Counted from the first letter of the stretch, positions 22,260 to 34,233 are shown. The stretch: DNA of 64,000 nt from Petrolisthes cinctipes (GCA_033782935.1 JAWQEG010000513.1:7501-71500); one strand, 5' to 3'. The notes: generated by a model from the letters alone, not told the origin. Numbers and translations are program-made.

Positions 22260-22740
22260 TGGGAGAGTGGAAGGGGCCTGTGAGAAGGGGAAGTGAGAGT
22301 TGAAGGGGAAGTGAGAAGTGAAGTTGAAGTTGAAGTGGAGGTGGAAGTGAGAGTTAAAGTGAAAAGTGGAGATGGAAGTGAGAGTTGAAATGAGAAGTGG
22401 AGGTGGAAGTGAGAGTTAAAGTGAGAAGTGGAAGTGGAAGTGAGAGTTAAAGTGAGAAGTGGAAATGAGAGTAAAAGTTGAAGGGGAAGTGAGAAGTGAA
22501 GGGGGAAGTTGACTTAAGTGGAAGTCAGAAGTTGAGGTGGAAATAAGAGTTGAAGAAGTTGGAGGGGAAAGTGAAAAGTTGAATTGGACGTGGAATGGAG
22601 AAGTGGAAGTTGAAATGAGAAGTGGAAGGTGGTTGGGTGGAATCAGAGGGATGACCTGCTGGTGGAATGATGGAAGGGAATTGAATGGGAAGGGAATTGA
22701 TGGAAGGGAATTGAATGGGAAAGAGAGAGAAGGACAACAT
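22260..22740. repeat. Purine-rich minisatellite (GAAGTGAGAGTT / GGAAGGGAATTGAATGG)
   Basis: Units of 6-20 bp such as GTGAGAAGTGGAAGTGG, then GAATTGATGGAAGG, all purine-rich on the + strand. Matched inverted at 25260-25740 and direct at 50660-51150 with different copy number. Confidence 0.85.
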
Positions 22741-23089
22741 GATATGGAGTATAGAGGAGTGATATAAATGATACTGTTTTTATTTATGAATATGGAGTAT
22801 GCTAATAAATGTCACACAAGTGTTCTTCTGATAGTAATAATAGTGTGTTGTCCCAAAGTGTACATGAAAGATGGACTCATTACTAATGGGTGTATATGTA
22901 TGTACAAACTGAAGTGGAGAGTGGAGAATCAGGAATGACAGATGAGAGTCCACATTGTGACTTTGCTGGTAGCCTAAAGGTAAACAAGTATACAAAATTA
23001 AGTAAGCAGTGTGACATTCTTCAAGTGAATCTCTCTCTAAGTCGTCTATTAGATTGTAATCCTCTGAAGCAATAATGTATTGGTGGGTT

Positions 23090-23345
23090 TCGTCACGGTA
23101 CAGTATCATATTGTCACGGTACAGTATTACATTGTCACGGTAGAGTATTATATTGGTACAGTAATACATTGTCACGGTACAGTATTATATTGGTACAGTA
23201 ATACATTGTCCAAGTACAGTATTGTCTTGTCACGGTACAGCATTATATTATCACGGTACAGCATTATATAGTCATGGTACAGCATTATATAGTCACGGTA
23301 CAGCATTATATTGGTACAGTATTACATTGTCACGGTACAGCACAT
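23090..23345. repeat. About 20-bp minisatellite (GTCACGGTACAGTATTATATT)
   Basis: About 13 units with alternating TCACGGTACAG and TTGGTACAG forms. A shorter inverted version lies at 53955-54100. Confidence 0.88.
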
Positions 23346-23520
23346 ATCATTATCTAACACTTGCTGACAACACAAAGCATTATCTAACACTTGCTGACAA
23401 CAGAAAGCATTATCTAACACTTGCTGACAACACAAAGCATTATCTAACACTTGCTGACAACAAATACCATTTTCTGACACCTGCTGACAACACATATCAT
23501 TATCTAACACTTGTTGACAC
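23346..23520. repeat. 31-bp minisatellite (ATCTAACACTTGCTGACAAC)
   Basis: Six units with the core TATCTAACACTTGCTGACAA. Expanded relative to about three units at 53140-53240 in copy C. Confidence 0.88.
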
Positions 23521-23689
23521 CACAATATAATCTGACACCAGTTAACCTGTACCGACACCACCTCACATTTCACATCAACAATCAGTGTCATGTGTCAATG
23601 AACAAACCACTCACCAGGTCAATGTGGGTCAATACATGTCCAAGTCATTTACCTGATATTTCTTCTATGTAAGTGTCATATATATATAG

Positions 23690-23838
23690 CTTAAGGGAAC
23701 CTGTGATATAGTCAGAAAATTGGAGGTAAATGGGTCCTTCAAATATTGCCACGAAACACCACCAAATGGGAAGGAGTGTGTTTCGTGGCATAGTCAGGAG
23801 GAATCAGAAGCCTCCAATTCCCATACACAGGATCCTTA
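23690..23838. mobile_element. MITE family MA copy in B
   Basis: Starts TTAAGGGAACCTGTGATATA, contains GCCACGAAACACCACC and ends CACAGGATCCTTAAA. Matches 52820-52978 inverted. Confidence 0.8.
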
Positions 23839-23849
23839 AATAAAGAACA

Positions 23850-23990
23850 ATGCAATGTATAAGTTAAATAAGACATCTATCTCAAGTATCTAAGTTAAAT
23901 AACACATCTATCTGAAGTATCCAAGTTAAATAAGACATCTATCTCAAGTATCCAAGTTAAATAAGACATCTATCTCAAGTATCCAAAGTT
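23850..23990. repeat. 34-bp minisatellite (AAGTTAAATAAGACATCTAT)
   Basis: Four or five units with core TTAAATAAGACATCTATCTC; inverted counterpart at 52640-52800. Confidence 0.85.
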
Positions 23991-24054
23991 GGTGTGGTTA
24001 TTATAAAGATGACCCAACTATCTAGACTGTCACCTGTATATCCTGTGACTGTCT

Positions 24055-24265
24055 CAATGTACACTGGGATACCATAGTCTCTATATAGTCCACCTGAGTC
24101 GAAGCCAGAGATCTGAAGCAGGCTGTTTCTGGACGACAACCCGCCCAAAGCCTTCATTGGTTCGAGATGTGTGTAGCCACGTGATGGTTTGGGTGGGTTG
24201 TCGTCCAGAAACCGCCTGCTTCAGATCTCAGACTTGGACTCAGGTGGGCTGGAGACTATGGTATC
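24055..24265. mobile_element. MITE family MF copy in B
   Basis: Arms CACCTGAGTCGAAGCCAGAG and CAGATCTCAGACTTGGACTC, followed by GGTGGGCT. Matches 52010-52210 inverted. Confidence 0.75.
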
Positions 24266-24299
24266 CGAGTGTTCTAAGTTGATTTTCATTATCCTCCAT

Positions 24300-24465
24300 G
24301 ATAACCTACTTGGAGGTGTTGTATAGTTTTGGCATTTTTGGAGGTAATGATTACTCCAAACTATTTCCAACAACAGACTACCATTATCAATTTTGTTTAT
24401 TTGGTTCTGTTTCCTGGCATACTTTGGAGGAACCAAGACGCTCTAATGTACTGTAACCAAAGTGT
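24300..24465. mobile_element. MITE family MC copy in B
   Basis: Has GTAATGATTACTCCAAACTA and TGGCATACTTTGGAGGAACC arms; matches 51810-51970 inverted. 24470-25040 is AT-rich with no gene. Confidence 0.7.
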
Positions 24466-25039
24466 ACTCTCACCTTCATCTTCTCTGTATATGAATGGTA
24501 TTGGGTTTTTATAGGGAAAAAAACAAATATCCTTTTTATAATATATTCCGTAGGCAATGTCGAAGTAACGTAAATATTAAAATTACACTTATGATTCAAT
24601 TAATTAATGCAATATTTATATACATAAAAGCAATGCAATGTAGATTATATGATTTGAAAATTTTGATTATTAACTGATGAGAAAGGTAAGCCTTAGTGAA
24701 GCTTCCTGCAATATATGTTGAGATAGAAGGTAATTAACATAAAAAATATTGATAATTTGACTGTGTATCAATGCAATACAAATATTAAGGTCATTAACAT
24801 TTATAATCAATACAGTAAGTGATAATATCATTACCATATCATACCATATCAATGCAATTTTAGAAAATAGCCATAAATTTAAACAGTATAACATTCAATG
24901 CAATTAATTTTTAAGGTGAATGGAATTTTAGATAATAACCATTAACATATATAATAATTCAATGCAAATTAAGTGTTAAAGCTAATGATATAGTTTAATG
25001 AATTCAGTGTTCACCAATTGAAAAAAATAAACAGTACCA

Positions 25040-25250
25040 TTAAAATTACTCCTTTATACTCCATATTAATAAATAAACAATATCATTAAAATCACTCCTT
25101 TATACTCCATATATATAAATAAACTGTATCATTAAAACCACTCCTTTATACTCCATATTTATAAATAAACAGTACCATTAAAACCACTCCTCTATACTCT
25201 ATATTTATAAATAAACAATACCATTAAAATCACTCCTTTATACTCCATAT
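25040..25250. repeat. About 45-bp minisatellite (ACTCCATATTTATAAATAAAC)
   Basis: About five units containing CTCCTTTATACTCCATAT and ATAAATAAACAGTACCATT. Confidence 0.85.
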
Positions 25251-26747
25251 CATGTTGTCCTTCTCTCTCTTTCCCATTCAATTCCCTTCCATCAATTCCC
25301 TTCTCATTCAATTCCCTTCCATCAATTCCCTTCCCATTCAATTCCCTTCCATCATTCCACAAGCAGGTCATCCCTCTGATTCCACCCAACCACCTTCCAC
25401 TTCTCATTTCAACTTCCACTTCTCCATTCCACGTCCAATTCAACTTTTCACTTTCCCCTCCAACTTCTTCAACTCTTATTTCCACCTCAACTTCTGACTT
25501 CCACTTCAGTCAACTTCCCCCTTCACTTCTCACTTCCCCTTCAACTTTTACTCTCATTTCCACTTCTCACTTTAACTCTCACATCCACTTCCACTTCTCA
25601 CTTTAACTCTCACTTCCACCTCCACTTCTCATTTCAACTCTCACTTCCATCTCCACTTTTCACTTTAACTCTCACTTCCACCTCCACTTCAACTTCAACT
25701 TCACTTCTCACTTCCCCTTCAACTCTCACTTCCCGTTCTCACAGGACCCTGCCACTCTCCCATCAACAGGCCACGCCCCTGTATACACGCCACCAGGAAA
25801 AAACTCCCTAAATTCTTTGTTCGGGTACCTTGAATTCTAACAGGACAATATTTTTCAATATTTCTCAGTTGTGTTGGCGCTTGACTTTGGATCTAACGGG
25901 CCAATATTTCTCAGTTGTGTTGGTACTTGATATAATGGGGCTAATAATTCTCAGATGTGTTGGTACTTGATATAATGCCAATATTTCTTAAGTTGTGTTA
26001 GTTCTTGATATAATGGGGCCAATATTTCTCAGTTGTGTTGGTACTTGATATAATGGGGCTAGTAATTCTCAGATGTGTTGGTACTTGATATAATGCCAAT
26101 ATTTCTTTAGTTGTGTTAGTGCTTGATATAATGGGGACAAAATATATCAGTATTTCTTAGTAGTGTTGGTGGTCGATAAAACAGAGACAATATTTCTTAG
26201 TATTTCTCAGTTGTGTTGGTGTTTGATATACCTGGCCAATATTTCTCAGCATGTTTGGTTCGTGTTGGTGCCTTTTGAGAGAATATATTGTATGTGGTGT
26301 TGACGATAGTGTGGTAACGGTACTGTACGATGACTACACACACACACACACACACACATACACACACTACAGAGCCATCGTATCAATACCTCGCCATCGA
26401 CAACACGACCGATATTCTTGCATAATATTCTAAGTACAGTAGTGTAGAGTATACGTGGTTCATAAGTACTCGAGCAAAATATTCTGCATTGGTACTAGAG
26501 GTGAATGAATGAATGAAACGGAAAAGAGGAACGGTTGTGGTAAGCCAGACTGACCTTACAACACATAAGGGTGAGAAAAGAAAGGCTAAGCAGTAATGAC
26601 CTTATTGACCTTATAGCAGTAATGGCCTTATACCACAATAGGGAATGGGGAAAAAATCAGTGCTATCACATAAGGGAAATAAAATAAATCTAAACCAAAA
26701 TACCCTTATACCACAATAGGAGGAGAAAAAATTGGCAGTGTGATCAA

Positions 26748-26885
26748 TTAGGAGTCATTGTAGGCCTCTAAACTCAGCTATAAAACACATCCCCTGTATA
26801 ATTCCATATGGAGGGATTCTGTTTCCTGGCATAATTTGGAGGAATGAGTAGCCTTCCGATTTTGCATGATAGGTTACTCCCCTTA
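26748..26885. mobile_element. MITE family MB copy in B
   Basis: Facing arms AACTCAGCTATAAAACACAT and CCTGGCATAATTTGGAGGAA, ending GGTTACTCCCCTTAA. The counterpart in C (49580-49745) is interrupted at its end by a G-rich minisatellite. Confidence 0.65.
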
Positions 26886-27044
26886 AGCTAGAATGACCAT
26901 ATACTATAAAAAGGGAATAGGAACAGAGAAGATAGTCAGTCAGTAAACACAAATAAAATATGAAGGAATGGAAGGACAGTGGAAGAGAGGAAAGGGAATG
27001 GTGACTCTGGTCTGAAGGTACTGGAAATGAATTATAAAATGGAG

Positions 27045-27202
27045 ATTCTGTTGGGAATGATTTGGTGGGCTCCTGACTCCTCCAAACGATACCACTAAAC
27101 AAACAGATCCCCGATTAGTATCACTGAAGGCGTCTGTTCCCTGGCATAGTTTGTAGGAATAACAGACCTTTCAATTCACCAGCAAGAGAATCTCCCCTTA
27201 AG
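27045..27202. mobile_element. MITE family MB copy in B
   Basis: Has CTCCTCCAAACGATACCA and CTGGCATAGTTTGTAGGAAT arms and ends AGAGAATCTCCCCTTAA; matches 48993-49155 inverted. Confidence 0.75.
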
Positions 27203-27286
27203 TGTCGTAATGTATCATAATTAATGGAGAGGAATGAAATACATAACCTCCATACGTGTGTAGTATTCTAGAGAAGTTTGGGAGTT

Positions 27287-27447
27287 AATTAAGGACCCTG
27301 TGAACGTGTACAAGATGTGGGGACTTGTGATTCCTCCTGACCATGCCACGAAACAAGCTTCTTCCATATTGGTGGTGTTTCGTGGCAATATTTGAAGGAC
27401 TCATTTATCTCCAATTTTCTGACTACATCACAGGGTCCCTTAATTAA
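27287..27447. mobile_element. MITE family MA copy in B
   Basis: Starts TTAATTAAGGACCCTGTGA and ends CACAGGGTCCCTTAATTAAG. Both TTAATTAA edges are preserved, making this one of the best-kept MA copies. Matches 48750-48908 inverted. Confidence 0.88.
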
Positions 27448-27792
27448 GAGGGTACCACAGTGATAGTAAATAGAGAGCAACTGAATGGAGTCATGGTAAG
27501 GTAACAAGCCATCGTATGCAAGACTATCAGTGGTGTTGATGATGGTGTGGTATAGGTATATAGGTTGGCTTTGTATTGTGCCTATAGAGTCATCGTATCG
27601 GAACCATCCCATCGTCAACACTATGATTGTTCTTGCATGAGGGTGGAGAGAGAGAGAGATACAACAATGGGTAAACTCATAGGGCAGTGTTCACAGTATA
27701 CAGTCTATGCATTATTCTGACATGATATAAAATTATCAGGCACAGACAGACACTTGTTATGATTGGTGATGTGATTCGTCAAATTTACCCTC

Positions 27793-27957
27793 AAGGGGAG
27801 AGATTCTTGACAATAAATTGGAGGGTTACTAAATCCTCCAAAGTATGTCGCAGAACACATCCCATATTATTAAGTAACATTGAAGTTATTTGTTTCCTGA
27901 GATAGTTTGCAGGAATTACAAGCCCTCCAATTTAGTAAAAAGAGGTTCTCCCCTTAT
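27793..27957. mobile_element. MITE family MB upstream of GT31 copy B
   Basis: Inverted counterpart of the MB copies upstream of exon 1 in A and C; ends 78 bp before the ATG at 28035. Confidence 0.8.
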
Positions 27958-28034
27958 AACGAGAAAGTACAAACAGGCTACAGGACAAATAGGCTAACAC
28001 ACACACACACTTCTACACAAAAGAGGTGATATGA

Positions 28035-29912
28035 ATGATGATGATGATGGTGTTGTTGAGATCTCGAGTGTTTGTCCTCCTCTTCTTCAGTCTCACTCTA
28101 TGCGGCATCATCATCTCTCTCATCCTACTCGGTAAGTTCTATTCGCATGTAAAGTTTTGAATATATGAAATAGCAAAGAACACATGTTGTTATGCACACA
28201 CTCCTTAAGAGGTTATAGTACAGTGTTGGTAAATCTGGAGCAACTGATTCTTCCAAACTATTCCAAGCAACAGGCCATGGCCCCTTATTTTTGTCAATCT
28301 GGTCCTGTTTCCTGGTATACTTTAGAGGTATTAAGATGCTCTAAAGTAGTACGTACCAAGAGTATACTATTCCCTTGACAAAATTCGTTTCTGTTGCCAC
28401 CAGAGGTCACTGTATTCATATGTATTGCTTGCTTGTGGAGGATGTGTTTACTGTCCCCCCAAAAAATATGGCTGTCTTGTGAACTCTAGAAGGGCTTACG
28501 CTCCACAGTCATGTATGTTTGGATGATGAATATTACACACACAGACCAGGCAATTACACTGACCTCTGGCGGCAACGGTGGGATATGACTAAAATCCTTG
28601 AGTATACTTTCTTTATGTTACAGGGACGGTATTCATAAAGCATCTCAGAGTTCACACTTGTTCGTATATAATTTGTGTTACTCACCTTGCCAAAGTGCTT
28701 CAGGCTCATTACAAAGCAGTAGACAATTTTCCTCTTAAAGTATGAAGTAATAATATAGTTTTGCAGTAGACAATTTTCCTCTAAAAGTATGAAGTAATAA
28801 TATAATTTTGAAGAAGTGCCTGGTCTGAGTCCTTGCTGTGAATGAATGCTTATGAAAAAGTTTTAGCTTAGGAGTGAACTTTATTTATATATTAATAACA
28901 ACAAATGTGTGTTTGTCTGTGTGTTTGCATAAAATACTTGCAAAAAAGTCTAAATCAGCGGTGAATATGATATTGGTTGGGACTATGGTCGAGTATATGG
29001 CCGTCTAACATGCACAACGAAAGTGACATCAATATAAAAATTTTCATTCCATGTTTAAATTGAATGAGAAGTAATTTATTTCACATTAAACTTAATGACA
29101 CCATTATCCTTGATGATTGGCTCAGCAGTAAAAATATGGATTTTAAGCTTGTTTAGAAATAGCAGCCAATGCGTTGAAGTTCACGAGTTATCACTTCTCC
29201 AGCTGTCCCTTTTTTTTATGTTACCTTTTTTACTTACTGCCCCACTTCCCAATCATCTTCTTCCTCAGGAGCCATATAGCCTCGCTGTTGTGGTGCCTAA
29301 TATCAATCAATCACGTGTTATCAGAGTTCTAATGATCTCAGATGGGAGCCACCACGAGGGATGGGGAGGAAGTGAGAGGAAACGGAATGGTAGTACCCAA
29401 CCCTTCCATCCTTCCTCCACCTACCACACCAACATATCACCCAGGAGGGTACTCGCTGCAGTGTTCTCACCTGCTCTCACTAACAACAATGAAATCAACA
29501 ACTCTAAAGAAAACATAAACAGGAATATGATTAGCCATCAAAACAATAATGATTCCAACAAGAAATACAAAACTGACATAGGCACTACAAACAACAACAA
29601 AAACTCTAATAAAAAACCAACTAATATCAATATCACACACCCAAACAAGATCAACCCAAACTCTAACATGAACAACAACCACATCAACAACAACAACAAT
29701 AACCTAGACACGGCAGAAGCGATCTCTGAATACGACTACTACTACGACTACTATGATGATGAAGGAGACGACAGCTGGCAGAAACAAGACGATTACCAGA
29801 AGTATGGGGAAAGCTTCGCCCGCCACGCCCTCTTCTCAGATCTTCACAAACCCGGCTTCTTGGTGGAGAATGGACACCTTTGTAGAAGTAGTAGTGACAA
29901 GAAGCCCATCAG
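28035..29912 (+). pseudogene. Truncated GT31 gene, copy B (exon 1 and partial exon 2)
   Basis: Exon 1 (28035-28131) has the five Met codons, membrane anchor and GTAAGT donor seen in A and C. Exon 2 starts at about 29341 after CTAATGATCTCAG and reads normally through the Asn-rich stem and FLVENGHLC to the codons for KKPI. At 29912 the gene sequence stops and LINE sequence begins, keeping an open frame. Exons 3-5, including the DDD, are absent, so no active transferase can be made. At variable sites B agrees with A, not C (for example NGSTQPF rather than NGGTQPF). Confidence 0.85.
28206..28376. mobile_element. MITE family MC in intron 1 of GT31 copy B
   Basis: Inverted counterpart of 20928-21093. 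Confidence 0.8.
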
Positions 29913-31461
29913 ACTCACTCTTGAGGCTCTTCCTTCTCCAACAGTGCGTGGTATGGTTTATTTGGGAGATTTTAATGCTCGGCATTCTGATTTGGGTGAT
30001 GGTTCTGGCTCTATTAATCGTAATGGTGTTCGTCTCCTTTCATACATCCGCAAGCATCATCCGACACGCTGGGACACTGGCGGTGCCACTCATTGCCGGG
30101 GAGGTACTCTGGATTTCATCCTCTCGTCTGGCCTGATAGCATCTCGGGTCCTGTGCTCCTCCATGCCAGACTTATTCTCTGATCACATCGCTCTTCGGTT
30201 TCATTATTCTCTAACTGTTGGGTCAAGTGCTTCAGCCACTCGTTTGCGTATTGCTGTGCCCCCTAAATATTGCCCGACTTACATCTTATTCATGGCCCAT
30301 GTATTCCCTACATTTGACATATCATCAGCTGAACAGTTGTACTCTGATCTTGTATCTGCTACTCATGACTTTTATAGGCTATACGTCTCCCGGCCACACC
30401 TCCAGCATCACCATACTGCCCACTCCTTGACGCTGGATGCACGTATACAGGAGGCAAAGGAGGAGGCTGAACGTGATGGCCTATTGTTTCAAGCCAACCC
30501 AACCCCTGACCTGCTCCATCGTTACCAGATGTCTAGCGACGCTTTAGTTGCCCTGCAGGAGTGTGCTCACACTGAGTCTTGGCAGCGGTTCACGGACAGC
30601 ATCAACCAGCAAACAAGTGTGGCTTCTATGTGGCACCTCATCCGTCGGGTTGTTAAAAAGACACCGGCCACTGCTCGTCTTCACACTCCCGCCGACTATG
30701 CCCAACAACTTGTCGATACCTGGTCAGAACAATCTACCTCAGCCAGTCTACCCATCCACATACAAGATGCACTCACTTGCCGTGCTGCTGTCCATCGGCT
30801 ACGTCTAATATCTGCTCTGTTGCAAGATGATGACGATGATGCAGAGGAGATAACTGAGGAGGAGTTGCGACGTGCTCTCTCTCGGGGTAGAGCTTCTTCC
30901 CCTGGTGATGATGGTATTACTTATGCTGTGCTGCGCCTACTTCAACAAGTTCCTGGGAACCCTCTACTTCTACTGTACAATCTTTGTCTTCGTGATGGTT
31001 GTGTACCACAAGCCTGGACCAGCAGCACAATAATACCCATCCCTAAGCCCGGCACTGCGAAGTTCAGGCCTATTTCCCTGACTTCCTGTTTTTGTAAAGT
31101 TATGGAGAGAATCTTACTCAATCGTCTCATGTACAGACTGCAAGATCGCCTTTCTCCATGGCTGTTTGGTTTCCTTCCCCAGCGGAGCACACACCACTGC
31201 CTAGTCGACCTGTACACTCGCCTTAACAGGGACAGTGTGGTGGCCTTCATTGACCTTCGAAGTGCCTTCGATGTTGCTAATAGAGACGTCATTTTGGATC
31301 AACTGGTTGACTTTGGGATAAAGGGTAATCTGTTACGGTGGATTCGGGGCTACCTGAGTAACAGGACATTCCGTGTGTTTTTGAGTGGTGCGCTCAGTCC
31401 TTTTGCGCAGTTTTCATCTTGGTACGCCTCAAGGGGGTGTTCTCAGCCCATTGTTATTTAA
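29913..31461 (+). pseudogene. LINE endonuclease/reverse transcriptase, frame-broken, open into GT31 exon 2
   Basis: Open reading runs from GT31 exon 2 through endonuclease and the first half of the RT fingers/palm to TAA at 31461. The true RT frame continues in another frame from about 31400 (HLGTPQGGVLSPLLFNILMHRL). The endonuclease lacks its N-terminal catalytic part. Confidence 0.85.
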
Positions 31462-31742
31462 TATTCTGATGCATCGGCTGCTCACTTCTCTCCCTGATAT
31501 ACCTGGAACTACAATTACGTGCTATGCTGATGATATCTGTGTCCTCCTCTCACTGTGGCATTATTGTCTCCCCAGATAAGAGCAGAATATTCACCTGCCG
31601 CCTTCCTCAAGCTCGGCCAGTGTTCACCATTGGAGGGACTGTCATTCCCATGTGTTCCCAGTATCGCTAACTGGGCGCACCAGTCAATATTTGGCCAATT
31701 GTCCCAGGCAGACCTCAAGACCATCCCATTGTCCAGGACTTA

Positions 31743-33200
31743 TTGGGTCGTCTCCAGCGCCGACTTACGCCACTTCAATGGCTCACTAACAACTCCTCGG
31801 GCATCTCCATCCCAGTAGCCAGGGCTATCTATATTGCTTTTATCCGTTCAGTTGTTGATTACCTCTCCCCTGCTCTGATTCAACTTCCCAGGGCTACTCT
31901 TGAAACTTTGGAAAAATTTCAGAATAGAGCAATGAGAATAATTCTCGGTTGTCCAATGTCGACCAGGATAGTGAACATGCAGCGTGAGTTGCGTCTTCCC
32001 CCGTTAGTGGAGAGAATTTATTCTAATGTTACTTGCTTCACTGTCAAGTGCCTCCATTTCCCACATCTTTCACCCCATTACTCTCAGTTAGTCAGGACTT
32101 CTCTTAGACCAAACTACCCGGTCCCTCCCATACTGCCTGCTGGACGTACTCTTATAAGGTCTGTTTCCTCTATGCTCCGTAGTCTTAATATAGATATAAT
32201 GGTGGCCGACGTCTCCCCAGGACCCCCTCCGTGGATGCTACCAACACCTGATGTGAGCTTCACACCTACTTCCAAGTCGGAACTGCCTTCTCTACAGCGG
32301 CAGTTGGTTCTGGAACACATAGAAACAGTGACGTCCTCCATCACAGATCCATACTGCCTCTACACTGATGGCTCATTGCAAGTGGATGGTGCAGCAGGTT
32401 GTGCCGTTTTCTCACCTGGCATGGAGTCACCTGCAGGGGTCTGGGTTGGCCGTTGTCTCTGTAACCACTCTAGTTCAACATTGTGTGAACTGTATGCCAT
32501 TCTGGATGCTGTTAGTCTTGTTTGTCAACGTGGAGTGAATGCTGCCATTTTTTGTGACTCCAGACCTGCCCTTCATTCTCTCTCTAGTGTTCAGCCCACA
32601 CACTCTACTGTTGTTGAGCAGATTTTATCGTTTTTGTCCTTATTGCGTCATCGTAACTTGACTGTCAAATTTTTATGGGTGCCATCCCATGTAGGTTTAG
32701 GTCACAATGGTACAGTTGACAGACTCGCAAAGGAAGCCTGCCATCTGCCTCCTCGTGGTGCTGGACGTCCTCTCTCCCTGACATGTTACATCTCTAAAGT
32801 CCGCTTCGCCGCTCTCCTCCCTGTATGGCGACGCAGGGATGCAGAGAGGCCCTTCAGCATCTCCATCACACATTATGAGTCTGTCTGCCATCACAAATAT
32901 TCCTACCGTCGTCGAGGCCTCATGGTTCGGAGGCACAATGTAGTCTCTGCTCGTTTGAGGCTTGGCTACTGACCACCGTGGCAGGTTGCTGGGATGCAGG
33001 GTGAGCCTCCCTTCACTGAGTGTCGCTTGTGTCGAGCGCCTCGTGCTAACACTGTAGAGCACTATTGCCTGGCCTGCCCCACTGTCCGACACTTGCTGCC
33101 CCGGGGCCTGCCACTTGATGTGGTTTATCGATACCTGCTGAACCACCAGGTTCTGGAGGAACTTCTGGTACGCCACCCTCGTTTTGGTGGATTTAAGTAG
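31743..33200 (+). pseudogene. LINE RT C-terminus, RNase H and zinc knuckle
   Basis: One frame from about 31743 to 33200 interrupted only by TGA at 32970-32972, where CGA would read through. It covers the RT thumb (RAMRIILGCPMSTRIVNMQ), RNase H with D, E, D residues and the CCHC segment, ending VRHPRFGGFK. Confidence 0.85.
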
Positions 33201-33403
33201 GTCATAATGTAAATATTTGTCTGTATGCTTGTGCTCCATTCTGTTATGTTCTCGTGATGTTTGTGTGTGGTGTGTGTGTTTGTGTGCATGTGTATGTGTG
33301 GTTGTAGTCATTGTATTCTCATGGGTCCCGCCTACCAGTATGTATTGTTGCCTGCCTGTTGATTGACGCTATGGCGCAATTAATTAAAAAAAAAAAAAAA
33401 AAA

Positions 33404-33497
33404 TCTATCAATCTGTCAGTCAGACATGCGCTGGAGTCGTTCAGTTGTTCGAAACCTAAGGATCAAACCTCATGAGACTGTTTTGAGATTCATTTTC
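33404..33497. repeat. About 95-bp segment also found at 63.80-63.90 kb
   Basis: TCTATCAATCTGTCAGTCAG then a phrase ending TGAGATTCATTTTCCTT is shared with 63805-63902. The match starts right after the LINE poly(A) and stops where copy C begins. Confidence 0.8.
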
Positions 33498-34233
33498 CTT
33501 GTGGGTGAGAATGAGGTGTCAGCAAGTTAAGGTCTTTATTTACCTTCAGTACAAACCCCAACACTCGGTGGAAAGTTGCCGCTCAAGGCCAGCTGCAGGC
33601 ATCAAGTTAGGTTACAGAAATGGATATTGATGGTTGATAAATGAAGTCGTGTAGTGATAATAGTAAAGGCAGTATAAAAGAGGTGTTAAGTATTAATATT
33701 TAATTGAGTTATTCACACATGGTGGTTTGTTTTCCGCTGACTTGAGTGTAACATTGATCGTTCTCTGTTATTTGTTATGAGGGAAACAAAACTAAATATT
33801 GGTACACCGTCTCCTGCATTTTTTTTATTATGTGTAAATGTTCTTACTTTTCCTTTATTATTATCCTTGACATCTTGATTACTGTCGTTAGGTGTATTAG
33901 TATAGTTTTTTAAGTATTCACATAATTATAATTTTCCTCAATATTGTTACCATTGCCTTACTATTTTTTATACTGTATATAATTATTTTACGACATCATT
34001 TCGCTATCATCAAACTCCATTTATGTAGCTTGTAAATGTAGGGAACATGTGTAAATATTAGGTTTGTAAGGATTTGGTAAGGATGTGTTTCAAGTTGGCT
34101 ACAATATAATTAGGTGGCAGGTGGCATGTAGACTTGGAAGAATAAATGGAGTGAAAGCAGGGAAAACATATGAACTTTGTTTCATTTCCCTTTACAATTT
34201 CTGGAACCTAACTTCATGGCCTTTACTGGCTTA

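Larger units (their letters stand above)
13904..22800. repeat. Segmental duplication copy A (direct)
   Basis: This block is nearly identical to 33497-39992 plus 47446-48445 (copy C, direct). Its right part (19.39-21.55 and 21.55-22.80 kb) matches 27.77-29.91 and 25.06-26.51 kb inverted (copy B). It lacks the 1.5 kb present in C at about 48447-49955; the join is at 21548 with ATTCATTC microhomology. It ends at 22800, where inverted sequence matching 54390 downwards begins. Confidence 0.9.
22801..29912. repeat. Segmental duplication copy B (inverted)
   Basis: Successive parts match the reverse complement of copy C: 22801-23690 with about 53000-54390 (lacking 53245-53945), 23690-25190 with 51190-52990, 25190-26510 with 49940-51180, 26510-27770 with 48440-49940, and 27770-29912 with the exon 1 to exon 2 part of the GT31 gene. 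It ends abruptly in exon 2 against LINE sequence. Confidence 0.9.
29913..33403 (+). mobile_element. 5'-truncated non-LTR retrotransposon (I-clade-like LINE)
   Basis: Domains in order: endonuclease C-terminal half (GDFNARH near 29967, SDHIAL near 30178), reverse transcriptase (RPISLTSCFCKVMERIL, QRSTHHCLVDL, VVAFIDLRSAFD, GTPQGGVLSP, YADD near 31526), RNase H (CLYTDGSLQVDG, CELYAILDAV, VPSHVGLGHNGTVDRLAK) and a C-terminal CCHC-like zinc knuckle (CRLCRAP..H..C). The 3' end is an 18-A tail at 33386-33403. RNase H after RT plus a CCHC end fits the I/R1/Jockey supergroup. Defects: one-base insertion near 31400, about 60 bp missing after YADD, TAA near 31667, and a TGA at about 32970 between RNase H and the knuckle. 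Not autonomous. Confidence 0.9.

Noticed and set aside
29095..29340. Upstream extension of GT31 exon 2 (MTPLSLMIGSAV...) as coding
   Set aside because: It contains intron and dispersed-repeat sequence, and the phase-1 acceptor near 29340 joins exon 1 properly. An unspliced alternative start is not excluded.
29913..33403. LINE as a simple insertion into GT31 exon 2
   Set aside because: The rest of exon 2 and intron 2 do not follow the poly(A) tail; sequence from near 63.8 kb and then copy C follow instead.
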